This document shows positions 14,807 to 23,259 of a stretch of 40,911 nucleotides of DNA, one piece after another. The stretch's first letter is position 1; each line of letters opens with the position of its first letter. The notes beneath the pieces are model-generated. The model was not told the origin of the DNA. It did no database searches and was given only the letters and a program-made list of their open reading frames with translations. The DNA comes from JANXLS01 sp038227045 (GTDB lineage Bacteria; Planctomycetota; SZUA-567; H5-PLA8). A program made the position numbers and the translations under genes. The DNA lies in the NCBI GenBank assembly GCA_038227045.1, contig JBBRQD010000046.1:1-40911 (forward strand), in the 5' to 3' direction.

Positions 14807-15859
14807 ATGTCTCAACAAAAACGCAGAATGATGATCCTCACCGAGGGCCAGCTCGGCGTCTTCACCGCGAAGACCGCGACGTGCCTCGTGCGTTATTGCC
14901 CGGATGAAGTCGCGTGCGTGCTCGACTCCGAAGCCGCGAAAAGCGGTAAGCCGCTCGATTCGTTTCTAAATGTAGGTGCGGGTGTTCCAATCGTTTCGTC
15001 TGTCGCCGAGGGACTGAAATTCAATCCAACTCAGCTTGTGATTGGCATCGCGCCCGTCGGCGGAAAATTGCCGGATGCGTGGCGCACGATCGTGCTCGAT
15101 TCGATTCGTGCGGGGCTTGATGTCGTCAGCGGTCTGCATCACATCCTGGGTGACGATCCTGAATTCGCCGCAGCCGCGAAATCCAAAAACGTTCGTATCC
15201 ATGACGTGCGTGTCCCGCCGGTCGATCTGGAAGTCGCCACGGACCGCTTGCGCGGACTGAAGCAGCGTCGCGTGTCGCTCGTCGGTTCGGATTGCAGCGT
15301 CGGAAAAATGCTCACGGCTCTGGAGCTTTCCAAAGCTCTATGCGCTCGCGGTCACGACAGCGAATGGGTCGCCACCGGCCAGACCGGCATCATGATTCAA
15401 GGCAGCGGCATCGCCGTCGATCACGTCCTGAGCGATTACGTCAACGGCGCGGCGGAGCAACTCTGTTACGAGCGGCGCGAACGCGAAATCGTCGTGATCG
15501 AAGGGCAGGGGAGCGTCTACCATCCCGCATACAGCGGCGTGACTGTCGGCCTTTTGCACGGCGCGATGCCGCACACGATGGTCTTCGTCCATCAACCGTC
15601 GCGCAAAACGATCTGGCATTACGGCGATTTTCCGCTGCCGCCGATCACACAAGGCATCGCCTTGTGCGAAGCCTTGATGGCGCCGATTCACCCGGCAAAA
15701 GTCGCGGCGGTGGCGTTGAATACGGTGGACCTCGACGCGGCGGCAGCCGATAAAGCAATGCACGAAATCGAGCGCGAAACCGGACTCCCCGCGTGCGATC
15801 CGATTCGGCATGGATCGGAGAAACTGGCGATTGCCGTCGAGCGGGCGCTGAAGCTCTAA
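14807..15859 (+). CDS. DUF1611 protein, likely D-glutamate N-acetyltransferase (DgcN-like)
   Basis: 350 residues of the DUF1611 family, often labelled 'NAD-dependent epimerase/dehydratase' without basis. An N-terminal Rossmann-like part (residues 1-125, LVIGIAPVGG, LDVVSGLHHILG) is followed by a P-loop domain. The nucleotide-binding loop is SLVGSDCSVGKMLTALELSK near 163-182, with VVIEGQGSVYHPAYSG as a later conserved block. In D-glutamate-using bacteria and archaea, DUF1611 proteins (DgcN) acetylate D-glutamate before an enolase-superfamily racemase (DgcA) acts. The same order occurs here, 110 bases apart. TAATAT at 14794-14799, only 7 bases before the ATG, hints at a leaderless or very short leader. 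The functional call is inferred from family and pairing. Confidence 0.75.
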   Translation: MSQQKRRMMILTEGQLGVFTAKTATCLVRYCPDEVACVLDSEAAKSGKPLDSFLNVGAGVPIVSSVAEGLKFNPTQLVIGIAPVGGKLPDAWRTIVLDSIRAGLDVVSGLHHILGDDPEFAAAAKSKNVRIHDVRVPPVDLEVATDRLRGLKQRRVSLVGSDCSVGKMLTALELSKALCARGHDSEWVATGQTGIMIQGSGIAVDHVLSDYVNGAAEQLCYERREREIVVIEGQGSVYHPAYSGVTVGLLHGAMPHTMVFVHQPSRKTIWHYGDFPLPPITQGIALCEALMAPIHPAKVAAVALNTVDLDAAAADKAMHEIERETGLPACDPIRHGSEKLAIAVERALKL

Positions 15860-15871
15860 CAAATTATTTCC

Positions 15872-15946
15872 CATTTGCCATTTTTCATTTTCCATTCGCA
15901 CTTCAATCGAAACGCCCGGGAAATGGCAAATGAAAAATGGCAAATG
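15872..15946. repeat. Inverted repeat of CATTTGCCATTTTTCATTT between dgcN-like and dgcA-like genes
   Basis: Perfect 19-base arms at 15872-15890 and 15928-15946, with a 37-base spacer. Extra shorter copies of ATGGCAAATG and GAAATGGAAAATG flank them. The AT-rich, short-word structure differs from the GC-rich surroundings and looks like an intergenic repeat. Confidence 0.85.
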
Positions 15947-15969
15947 AGAAATGGAAAATGGTTTAAGGA

Positions 15970-16989
15970 ATGATCCTCACCGCAAAAGCCCTGAATCTCA
16001 CACTTCGCCACGCATTCGCAACGTCGCGCTCTACGCAGCACATCGCCGAAAACGTGCTGCTCGAAATCCGCGACGGCGAACTGACCGGCCTCGGCGAAGC
16101 GGCGCCGATCAAGTTTTACAACCAGACTCAAGCCAGTTGCATCCGTGCGTTAAACACGATGGCGAAGCGCATCGCATGGCGCGATCCGTTTGATCTCGAA
16201 TCCATTCTCTCCGATCTGCGCGCGCGATTTCCGAACGAACCGAGCGCCATTGCCGCCGTGGACATCGCGCTCCACGATCTGCTCGGAAAAAAACTCGGCG
16301 TGCCGCTTTGGAAATGGTGGGGTCTCGATCCGAAAAAGACGCCGCAAACGTCGTTCACCATTGGCATCGATTCGCTGGAGAAAGTTGTCGCGAAAGTCGC
16401 CGAAGCTGAAAAATACCCGGTGCTGAAAATAAAGATTGGCGTTGCAAACGATCTCGATATTCTGCGCGAAGTCCGCAAACTTGCGCCGAAAAAACTGCTG
16501 CGCGTCGATGCCAATTGCGGCTGGAGCGTGAAAGAAACAATTCAAAAAGCGAAGACGCTTGAAGCGCTCGGCATCGAATTCCTCGAGCAGCCGATTCCAG
16601 CGGGAAACAACACGGCGCTGAAGAAAATCAAGAATGCGATCGGCCTGCCGCTGATGACCGACGAATCGAGCCTCGTGCCCGGCGACATCCCGGCGCTGGC
16701 CGGATGCGTGGACGGAATCAACATCAAGCTGGTGAAATGCGGCGGCCTGCGCGAAGGCCTCAAGATGATCCATCTCGCGCGCGCATGCGGCTTGAAGATC
16801 ATGCTCGGCTGCATGATCGAATCCAGCGTGCTGATCGGCGCCGCCGCACAACTCGCGCCGCTGGCCGATTACGCCGACCTGGACGGAAACGTGCTGATCG
16901 CGGACGATCCGTTCTTAAGCGTCACACTCGACAAAAAAGCCAAGTTGATTTTAAACGATAGGTCGGGAATCGGTTGCGCCACCAAATAA
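15970..16989 (+). CDS. Enolase-superfamily epimerase: dipeptide epimerase or N-acetyl-D-glutamate racemase (DgcA-like)
   Basis: 339 residues, muconate-lactonizing subgroup of the enolase superfamily. The catalytic Lys pair is visible: LKIKIG (KxK) and INIKLVKCGG. The three metal ligands are in RVDANCGW, LEQP and TDESS. An N-terminal capping domain holds LRHAFATSRSTQHIAENVL. Such enzymes abstract the alpha proton of an acylated amino acid or dipeptide. They are usually annotated as L-Ala-D/L-Glu epimerase, which would serve peptidoglycan recycling. Pairing with a DUF1611 gene favours racemisation of N-acetyl-D-glutamate instead. Either way the substrate points to D-glutamate from cell walls. 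The ATG is preceded by AAGGA with no spacer, so the true ribosome signal is unclear. Confidence 0.85.
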   Translation: MILTAKALNLTLRHAFATSRSTQHIAENVLLEIRDGELTGLGEAAPIKFYNQTQASCIRALNTMAKRIAWRDPFDLESILSDLRARFPNEPSAIAAVDIALHDLLGKKLGVPLWKWWGLDPKKTPQTSFTIGIDSLEKVVAKVAEAEKYPVLKIKIGVANDLDILREVRKLAPKKLLRVDANCGWSVKETIQKAKTLEALGIEFLEQPIPAGNNTALKKIKNAIGLPLMTDESSLVPGDIPALAGCVDGINIKLVKCGGLREGLKMIHLARACGLKIMLGCMIESSVLIGAAAQLAPLADYADLDGNVLIADDPFLSVTLDKKAKLILNDRSGIGCATK

Positions 16990-16990
16990 A

Positions 16991-18559
16991 TTAAGCCGTT
17001 TCTCCCTGTCTGTTCTTTGCGCCTTTGCGTCTTTGCGAGAGAATCAAATGCGCCCGCGAATAAATCAGCCCCATCGTCATCCAGAATGGCATCGAGTACG
17101 CCGGGCCTTCGAGGCTTACCGTAAAGCACGCAAAGACCAGCGTGTATCCGAAGTACAGCAGCAATCCTTCCAATAGCGGATCGCCGTCGTTTTTTCGCAG
17201 CGCTTTGAGCGCGTGAAGGAGAGTCCATAAAACTGCGCCGAGCAACAGCGCCAGGCCGATCGCGCCATAGCGGTAAAGCGTGTTCAAATAACTGTTGTGC
17301 GGGTCCAAACCTTCGCGGTCGTCGCCGTAGTGAAAGGCGCTTTGATAAAGCGCGCGGTAAATCCACGGTTTTCCCACACCGGCCCCAACGAGCGAGTGGC
17401 CTTCGCGCCAATCCGCGAACATGCGCCGCCAAACCAGAAACCGCCACATATTGTTGCGCACGCTGACACTCGACGTCGCGACAAACACCGCTTCAAGCTT
17501 GTACACTTCCGCGTCGTCCACCTTGACGTACGGCGGACGACGCGCGGTCATCCACGACGCGGAATCGGGCGGCAGTTGGGCGCGTTCATACACATCGAAG
17601 AGTGAGCAATACTGGCCTATATTCCATGCTTTGACTTCACTGGACGTTTCCGTTCCAGGCTGTTCCGGCGTCGCGGAGACAGCGCGCACGACACGATGGC
17701 CGATTCCCATTACGGCAAAAACAGCGACACAGAACGCGGCGCGTTTGAGCGTGGCGCGCCGTCCGGCTATCGCCAACAGAATCCCGGTCGAAACGATCAA
17801 CGCAAGCGCTCCGGCCATGCCGATCGGCACCACCGATTGCATCGGCCGCACGCCCTGCCGCCATCCCGCCAAACACACCCCCGCCATCGCGAGGCCGCGA
17901 ACGGTCCAGTTGCTCGCGGAGATGGCACAATAAATCAAACCGAGGATCGCGATGGGCAGCGTTTCCTGCCCGTAGACCGGCATCCATTCGCCATAGGGCG
18001 GCAGTCCGTTCGCATCAAGTTTCGGATCGAGCCAGCCGGCGGAATCCAACGCAGCACAGAGCAGCGCCGCGGCCACGCCGCCCCATACCGCGAAGCGAGT
18101 ATTCCGTTCATCGTTGCCGAAAAATAAATAGGCGTAAACGAATATAATCGGGTACATCGCGAGAGCGCTCTGGCGGAAAATGAGGTACGTGTCGCCGCCC
18201 GAAAATATCGCGCACAGGGCGTGCAGCGCACCCCAGCCAATCAATGCGAGCGGCACGCTGAAACCCCAGCCTAACACGCGCGAAAATCTCTCGCGCCAGC
18301 CGCATCCGTCCGCACGCTTGAAGCGTTCCCACGCCTCCCGGAGAGCCAACGGGAAAAGTGCCAGCAGCGTTGTTTCGGTGACAAACAGTCGCGACGCAAA
18401 TCCGGGCGGAGCGATGTGAAGCGCGTTCCAGACATCGCCCAAATTCAAATGAGCGAAGTCGCGGCGTCCAATCAACAGGCCAGCCAGCAACAGCAGCAGA
18501 ATCCCGCGCGCCGCGTCGTTAAGAATTTTTATGCGTTGTACGGGCATGGGTTCATTCAT
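16991..18559 (-). CDS. O-antigen ligase-like polytopic membrane protein
   Basis: 522 residues with about a dozen predicted membrane segments, for example RGILLLLLAGLLIG, FVYAYLFFG, MAGALALIVSTGILLAIAG and YGAIGLALLLGAVLWTLLHAL. A long periplasmic loop (about residues 300-420) ends in DPHNSYLNTLYRYGAIGLAL, the 'HNxyl' block of the Wzy_C/WaaL family. Members attach or polymerise polysaccharide on lipid carriers or lipid A. The gene overlaps the upstream glycosyltransferase by 4 bases (ATGA), so the two are translationally coupled and probably act on the same glycan. Confidence 0.75.
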   Translation of the reverse strand: MNEPMPVQRIKILNDAARGILLLLLAGLLIGRRDFAHLNLGDVWNALHIAPPGFASRLFVTETTLLALFPLALREAWERFKRADGCGWRERFSRVLGWGFSVPLALIGWGALHALCAIFSGGDTYLIFRQSALAMYPIIFVYAYLFFGNDERNTRFAVWGGVAAALLCAALDSAGWLDPKLDANGLPPYGEWMPVYGQETLPIAILGLIYCAISASNWTVRGLAMAGVCLAGWRQGVRPMQSVVPIGMAGALALIVSTGILLAIAGRRATLKRAAFCVAVFAVMGIGHRVVRAVSATPEQPGTETSSEVKAWNIGQYCSLFDVYERAQLPPDSASWMTARRPPYVKVDDAEVYKLEAVFVATSSVSVRNNMWRFLVWRRMFADWREGHSLVGAGVGKPWIYRALYQSAFHYGDDREGLDPHNSYLNTLYRYGAIGLALLLGAVLWTLLHALKALRKNDGDPLLEGLLLYFGYTLVFACFTVSLEGPAYSMPFWMTMGLIYSRAHLILSQRRKGAKNRQGETA

Positions 18560-19374
18560 GCGTCATCGTTCTCATTTGCGATTCCATCCAGGCCCGCGCG
18601 TTGCAGCGCCAGACGCGTGACGAAATAGGGATTGTAAAACAAGTATCGCCTCCACAAGCGGCGCGGCTCCGAACAAAATCTAAACAGCCATTCAAGCCCC
18701 GCACCTTGCATCCACGCGGGCGCTTGCGAGACTGTGCCGGTATGGAAATTGAACGCCGCGCCGACGCCAATTTGAACGGGAACGATCTGCGCTGCGTGGC
18801 GCGCCATGAAATATTCCTGCTTGGGTGCGCCGAGCGCAACGAAGAGCAACCGCGCGCCGCTGGAATTGATCGCATCGATTTCCCGCTTTAAGTCCAGATC
18901 GTCGTCGGAGCGCGCCCCAAACGCAGGCGCGTGAACGCCGGCGATTTTGAGATTCGGATAACCCTGCGACAGTACGTCGGCAAGCTTTTCGGGAACGCCC
19001 GGTGCGCCGCCGTACAAATAAATCGGAATGCCGCGCTGTGCCGCGGCCGCGCACAATTTTAGCATCAGCGTCGGGCCGTACACGCGGTCTAGCAGTCTGC
19101 GCCCGCCCAGAAATCGATGCGCCCACACCAGCGGCATGCCGTCAGGCACGGTCAAAAATGCGCCATTCAAGACGGCGCGATACGACGGATTTCGGCGCGC
19201 CATTGATACGCAATGTACGTTGGCTGCGCAGACATATGCGCCCGGCTTGTGTTCCAAAGCGCGAGACAGAACGGCCTCGACGGCTTCACCGTACGTGACC
19301 GACGCGACGCGCGTGCCCAGTATATTGAGGCGCGTGATGGGAGGTATCGCCAGGATCTCGGAAGCTTCCGGCAT
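18556..19374 (-). CDS. WecG/TagA/CpsF family glycosyltransferase
   Basis: About 272 residues from the ATG at 19374, matching the usual 240-280. It should transfer an N-acetylated amino sugar (such as ManNAc or its acid) to a lipid-linked intermediate at the cytoplasmic membrane face. Family blocks are ANVHCVSMARRNPSYRAVLN, VPDGMPLVWAHRFLG, RVYGPTLM, YLYGGAPGVPEKLAD, LLFVALGAPKQEYFMA and VGAAFNFHTGTVSQAPAWMQ, followed by GLEWLFRFCSEPRRLWRRY. The frame stays open to 19593, but that overlaps the divergent transporter; the ATGs at 19446 and 19374 are more credible. The latter has GGGAA 8 bases upstream. It forms an operon with the ligase-like gene downstream. Confidence 0.85.
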   Translation of the reverse strand: MPEASEILAIPPITRLNILGTRVASVTYGEAVEAVLSRALEHKPGAYVCAANVHCVSMARRNPSYRAVLNGAFLTVPDGMPLVWAHRFLGGRRLLDRVYGPTLMLKLCAAAAQRGIPIYLYGGAPGVPEKLADVLSQGYPNLKIAGVHAPAFGARSDDDLDLKREIDAINSSGARLLFVALGAPKQEYFMARHAAQIVPVQIGVGAAFNFHTGTVSQAPAWMQGAGLEWLFRFCSEPRRLWRRYLFYNPYFVTRLALQRAGLDGIANENDDA

Positions 19375-19504
19375 CGGCCAAATTCCCGGGTGAACGACGA
19401 TGACGTTCTTACTTTTCGAATCGCACTTTTTCAAATCATAACCCATTCGGCGCGGTGTAAAAAGTCCGTGGCAATAATTTTCAATCCGGGATAAAAGTTC
19501 CGCC

Positions 19505-20905
19505 GTGAAAACTCCTTCGACAATTGAGCCCACTATTGAAACGCCGCCGCTTGCGCCGGCCAAACCCGCAGCGCGCGCGGACGCGAAAAACATGAGCGAG
19601 CTTTCGTCCGCTCAATGGAAATCCGGCATCGCCGCGTGGCTGGGCTGGCTCTTCGATGGGCTGGACATGCATCTGTATGGGCTGGTGGCGGCGCCGTTCG
19701 TTGCGCATCTATTGGGTAATCTGGATAAAGCCGATCCGCTTGTAAAATCGAGAGCTTCCTGGATACAGGCCGCGTTTCTTGTGGGCTGGGCATTGGGTGG
19801 CGGTTTTTTTGGGCGGCTTGGCGATTTGATCGGCCGCAGCCGCGCTCTCAGCCTGACTATCCTTGCGTATGCATTGTTCACGGGACTTTCCTTTTTTGCG
19901 CAAACGTGGTGGCACTTGCTGATCTTCCGCTTTGTTGCCGCGCTGGGAATCGGCGGCGAATGGGCTGTCGGATCCGCGCTGCTCTCCGAAACTTGGCCGC
20001 GCAAATGGGGTCCATGGATCGCGGCTGTGCTGCAAACGGGTGTGAACATTGGCGTCATGCTGGCGTGCTTGACGCAGTACCTGATCGCGGGCAAGGGCAT
20101 TTTGTATGTGCTTCCCGCCAACTCCGCACTGTGGAATTTTACCTCGTCGCTGCTGCAAAAATATCCGGAGAAATACGTTTTTCTCGTGGGCCTGCTGCCA
20201 GCGCTGCTGGTGGTATGGATTCGCAAAGCGGTGCCTGAGCCGGAAGAATGGCACGCGGCAAAGAAAGCATCGAAAGGGCCCGCGCCCAGTGTGTTGGAAT
20301 TATTTCGCGGGGACACGCTGCGGACGACCGTGTTAACCATTATTGTCTGCGCGTGTTCTCTAACGCCTTGGTGGGCGTTCATGTTTTGGAACAACCAGCA
20401 CATGCGTAATCTGCCTGACGTCGCGCAATGGACGGACGAACAGCGCGAGCAATTGGTCGGCTTGGCATTCTATATTGTGATTACAGCTTCGACCGTTGGC
20501 AACTTTTTTGCGGGATTTCTGGCAAAGCAGTGGGGTTACCGGCGCGCCATCGCCTTCATGTGTTTTGGATTTTTCGTGGGGACGTTTTTCACGTTTTACC
20601 ATGAACGCGATCACGTTTCGATGCTGTGGTGCATCCCCTGCGTCGGATTTTTCTCCGGTGTCTTCGGCCTGTTTACAATGTACATGCCGCCCTTGTTTCC
20701 GGTGCTGTTGAGAACGACGGGCGCGGGGTTTTGTTACAACATCGGGCGGATTGCGGCGGCATTCGGCACTGTGTATTTCGGCTTGTTTGCGAAGGTCGGC
20801 GATTTCAGGACGCCCTTGCTGTACGCCGGATTTCTCTTCGTGCCGGCGATGATCGTCGCGTGGTTTTTGCCGGATCATAAGAAAATTGAGAGCGAAACGA
20901 CTTAG
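19505..20905 (+). CDS. MFS transporter
   Basis: 466 residues with 12 predicted membrane helices. The loop 2-3 motif GRLGDLIGRSRAL (motif A of the major facilitator superfamily) and FVAALGIGGEWAVGSALLSE place it near the sugar/organic-acid porters such as the sialate-lactate (SHS) group. WLFDGLDMHLYGLVAAPFV is its first helix with the acidic pair often seen in proton symporters. The substrate is not deducible. Translation may start at GTG 19505 or at ATG 19592 (MSELSSAQWKSG), which removes a Pro/Ala-rich leader. It diverges from the WecG-type gene and ends at a two-way terminator shared with the RDD gene. Confidence 0.85.
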   Translation: MKTPSTIEPTIETPPLAPAKPAARADAKNMSELSSAQWKSGIAAWLGWLFDGLDMHLYGLVAAPFVAHLLGNLDKADPLVKSRASWIQAAFLVGWALGGGFFGRLGDLIGRSRALSLTILAYALFTGLSFFAQTWWHLLIFRFVAALGIGGEWAVGSALLSETWPRKWGPWIAAVLQTGVNIGVMLACLTQYLIAGKGILYVLPANSALWNFTSSLLQKYPEKYVFLVGLLPALLVVWIRKAVPEPEEWHAAKKASKGPAPSVLELFRGDTLRTTVLTIIVCACSLTPWWAFMFWNNQHMRNLPDVAQWTDEQREQLVGLAFYIVITASTVGNFFAGFLAKQWGYRRAIAFMCFGFFVGTFFTFYHERDHVSMLWCIPCVGFFSGVFGLFTMYMPPLFPVLLRTTGAGFCYNIGRIAAAFGTVYFGLFAKVGDFRTPLLYAGFLFVPAMIVAWFLPDHKKIESETT

Positions 20906-20922
20906 CTTAGTCGTTTTTCTTT
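20895..20922. terminator. Bidirectional terminator holding both convergent stop codons
   Basis: A perfect 8-bp stem AAACGACT / AGTCGTTT (20895-20902, 20909-20916) with loop TAGCTT. On the plus strand the T-run extends to 20918, then CTTTT. The MFS stop TAG is the first three loop bases (20903-20905) and the RDD stop is TAA from 20907-20909, so both genes end inside the hairpin. Confidence 0.85.
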
Positions 20923-21671
20923 TCAAAAATAATCGCCGTCAATCCGCGCACCAGATTCTCGCCGCTTAGATGCGGGTCTTCGATAGTCAGTTTTTCGCGG
21001 TAATAATTACCCACTTCTTCCATCAAGTCGAAGCGCGGCTTGTCGTCCATCTTGGGCGCGCGGAGGCACAGCGCGAGCAGAAACTCGCGCTCTTCGAGTC
21101 CGATTTTGTGCCGGATCGTGCGCATCGAACGCGGATTGCGCAGGCTGTTGAACTGCCGCCCTTCGGCCACGCGGCCGGGAAAGTCGAGCGTCTGCGTTTC
21201 GGCCACCACCAACGTGCCGGCGGCGATGTCGCCCAAGCGCCGGCTCTCGGGATGGAGCATCGCGACCCATCCACCGACAGCGCCGAAAACCGGCAGCGAG
21301 TCCAGCACGCGGACCACGTTCCGCGTAATCGACTGCGGCACGCTGATCGGCAGCCCGCGCTCATCCACAACCCGCAGACCCATCATCCATTTTCCCGGTG
21401 AACGTCCCTGTCCGCGGAGATCGAAGTACACGGGATATCCCCACAAAATGATAAAAGTCGCCGTGGTGAACGCAAAGGATCCGATACCCGCTCCCAACGC
21501 ACCGAAAAAGAAGTACAACAGGATAAACAGCAGCCCGACCTGAAACACAAAGTCGATGAACCACGCAATAAAGCGGCTGCCCAGCCCCGCCGGGACCAGG
21601 CGGACCTGGACGTGCTCGGGCGTCAAAATCAGTACGCCTTCCTCTTTGAACACAGCACGCTCCCTTGTCAT
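20907..21671 (-). CDS. RDD family membrane protein
   Basis: 254 residues. Residues about 20-155 form the RDD domain: VPAGLGSRFIAWFIDFVFQV with the conserved Arg and Asp, a long hydrophobic helix pair (LLFILLYFFFGALGAGIG, FTTATFIILWGYPVYFDL), then RGQGRSPGKWMMGLRVVDE and the R-rich NVVRVLDSLPVFG. The last 90 residues are soluble and contain conserved-looking LEEREFLLALCLRAPKMDDK. RDD proteins occur next to SpoIIM and MoxR/DUF58 genes in many bacteria, with some shown to act as ion antiporters, but the role here is unknown. It begins 4 bases after the stop of the glycosyltransferase gene, third in a three-gene operon. Confidence 0.85.
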   Translation of the reverse strand: MTRERAVFKEEGVLILTPEHVQVRLVPAGLGSRFIAWFIDFVFQVGLLFILLYFFFGALGAGIGSFAFTTATFIILWGYPVYFDLRGQGRSPGKWMMGLRVVDERGLPISVPQSITRNVVRVLDSLPVFGAVGGWVAMLHPESRRLGDIAAGTLVVAETQTLDFPGRVAEGRQFNSLRNPRSMRTIRHKIGLEEREFLLALCLRAPKMDDKPRFDLMEEVGNYYREKLTIEDPHLSGENLVRGLTAIIFEKKND

Positions 21672-21675
21672 CCTG

Positions 21676-23259
21676 TCATCGCGCGGGCGTCACTCGATAG
21701 AGCACTTCCGGCCCCGGATCGGAGACCCGTTCTAGCTTCACATTCACTGGCATGTACTGCGCATTGCCGCCCTCGAACGGAGTGCCTTGCAAAAACAGCG
21801 GTTCCGAATCCGCCCACTTCAATACAACGTCCGGGGGAAACTCCGCGTTGAAATTATAATAGGTTTTATGCCACAGGCTGTAGAAAAGTGCGCGCGGATA
21901 GAACCGGTGCAAGTCGCGCCCAAAACGTCCGCCTGCGTAACCATTTCCAAACGCCAGCGCCGATTCCAGCGAAGACGACCGGTAATGATAAATCACTTTC
22001 GCATCCGGCTGCCGCAGCTGAAATTCGATGGTCTTGAGTTCCGCGAGCCTCATGCCTTGCAGATCGTTCGCGTATGTGGCGGTGTTCCAAATCTGAAAAA
22101 AAGTTAACGCCAGCACGGTACACAGCGCGATCACGCATGTTCGACTTGAGGCGAATCGCCGGCTTGCAATGCGAAAAATCAGAAATAAATTCAGGCCCAG
22201 CAGGCTCAGTGATGGCTGCAAATAATGCCGTGCGGGATGTTTTGCGACCATCAGAAACTGTGCGACCTGCGCCAAACTCAGTATCCCTAAAACGGCCGCT
22301 TCGCGCCGCGCATCGTCTTCTTTTTCTTTTGCGAAAAAGTGCGCGAATCCCACCGCGAGACTCGCCGCGACGATCAGCGCCGCGGCCCATTCCTGTCCGA
22401 TGATCACCCACAGGCTTTTCACGTAAATCCCAGGGTCCGCAAAACCAGTCGCTCCCGCACCGTAGGTACCTGTGTGCGTCGCGATGTCCCACAGCCAGCC
22501 GACGATGCGCGGTATTAATTTGTAAACAGGCAAGAGCAATAGCAGCACTGTCGCCACGAATGCGCCGAGGCCCTGCAACCTCGTGCGCCAGCCCGTCAGC
22601 ACAAAGAAAAGGATCAACAGCATTGGCGCGAACGTGACCTTGGTCACCACGCCCGCCGCGACAATTGCGCCCATCGCCCACGCGGTGCCGCGCGATGCGG
22701 TCGAATTTCGTGCGAGCGCGCAGAGGATCACGAGCGTCAATGCGGTTGCGACCGGCTGCAACAATGCTTCCGCGTTCACACAGGCCAGCGTTTGAACACT
22801 GGTGAATGCGGCGAGCGGCGCCGCTTGAAGCAGCAGGCATGCGCTCAATTCGTAACCCAGCCGGCGCGCCGTCCATCCAACGGTCGCCTGTAGAATTGCA
22901 AACGACGCGAGAATCGTAAAATTGATTGCGCGAAGATAAAGTTCAGGGCGCAACAGCACGTCCTCGACAATGTTCGTCCGCCCGATAAAAAGATGCATCG
23001 CGCGCAGCACCACGGCGCCCAACGCCTGCAAAGTCGTGCCGGGATGATCGGTATGCGCGGGCATTTTTGCGATGGAGAGGCTTAACGCGTTGAGCAAATA
23101 GGCGTAATCCGGATCGCTGTTGCTCCCCAGCCAGAACGGGCCTTTTGCGCGTTCGATCCATAGCACGAGCGCCACTGTCATCAGCGGAAAAAGACAGAGA
23201 GCGATTCGGGTGAACAGATCGATCCGCGCGGTTGGATTCGACTCCGGAGCGTTACTCAT
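21676..23259 (-). CDS. Membrane glycosyltransferase, GT39/ArnT-like (GT-C fold)
   Basis: 527 residues with about ten membrane helices. The first periplasmic loop has SNSDPDYAYLLNALSLS, an acidic pattern like the catalytic Asp region of GT-C enzymes, and TDHPGTTLQALGAVVLRA after it. A soluble C-terminal portion of about 130 residues follows the last helix. GT-C enzymes use polyprenyl-phosphate sugars to glycosylate proteins or lipids on the outer membrane-face side. The start overlaps the end of the SpoIIM gene by 8 bases. The family call is by architecture; substrate is unknown. Confidence 0.65.
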   Translation of the reverse strand: MSNAPESNPTARIDLFTRIALCLFPLMTVALVLWIERAKGPFWLGSNSDPDYAYLLNALSLSIAKMPAHTDHPGTTLQALGAVVLRAMHLFIGRTNIVEDVLLRPELYLRAINFTILASFAILQATVGWTARRLGYELSACLLLQAAPLAAFTSVQTLACVNAEALLQPVATALTLVILCALARNSTASRGTAWAMGAIVAAGVVTKVTFAPMLLILFFVLTGWRTRLQGLGAFVATVLLLLLPVYKLIPRIVGWLWDIATHTGTYGAGATGFADPGIYVKSLWVIIGQEWAAALIVAASLAVGFAHFFAKEKEDDARREAAVLGILSLAQVAQFLMVAKHPARHYLQPSLSLLGLNLFLIFRIASRRFASSRTCVIALCTVLALTFFQIWNTATYANDLQGMRLAELKTIEFQLRQPDAKVIYHYRSSSLESALAFGNGYAGGRFGRDLHRFYPRALFYSLWHKTYYNFNAEFPPDVVLKWADSEPLFLQGTPFEGGNAQYMPVNVKLERVSDPGPEVLYRVTPAR

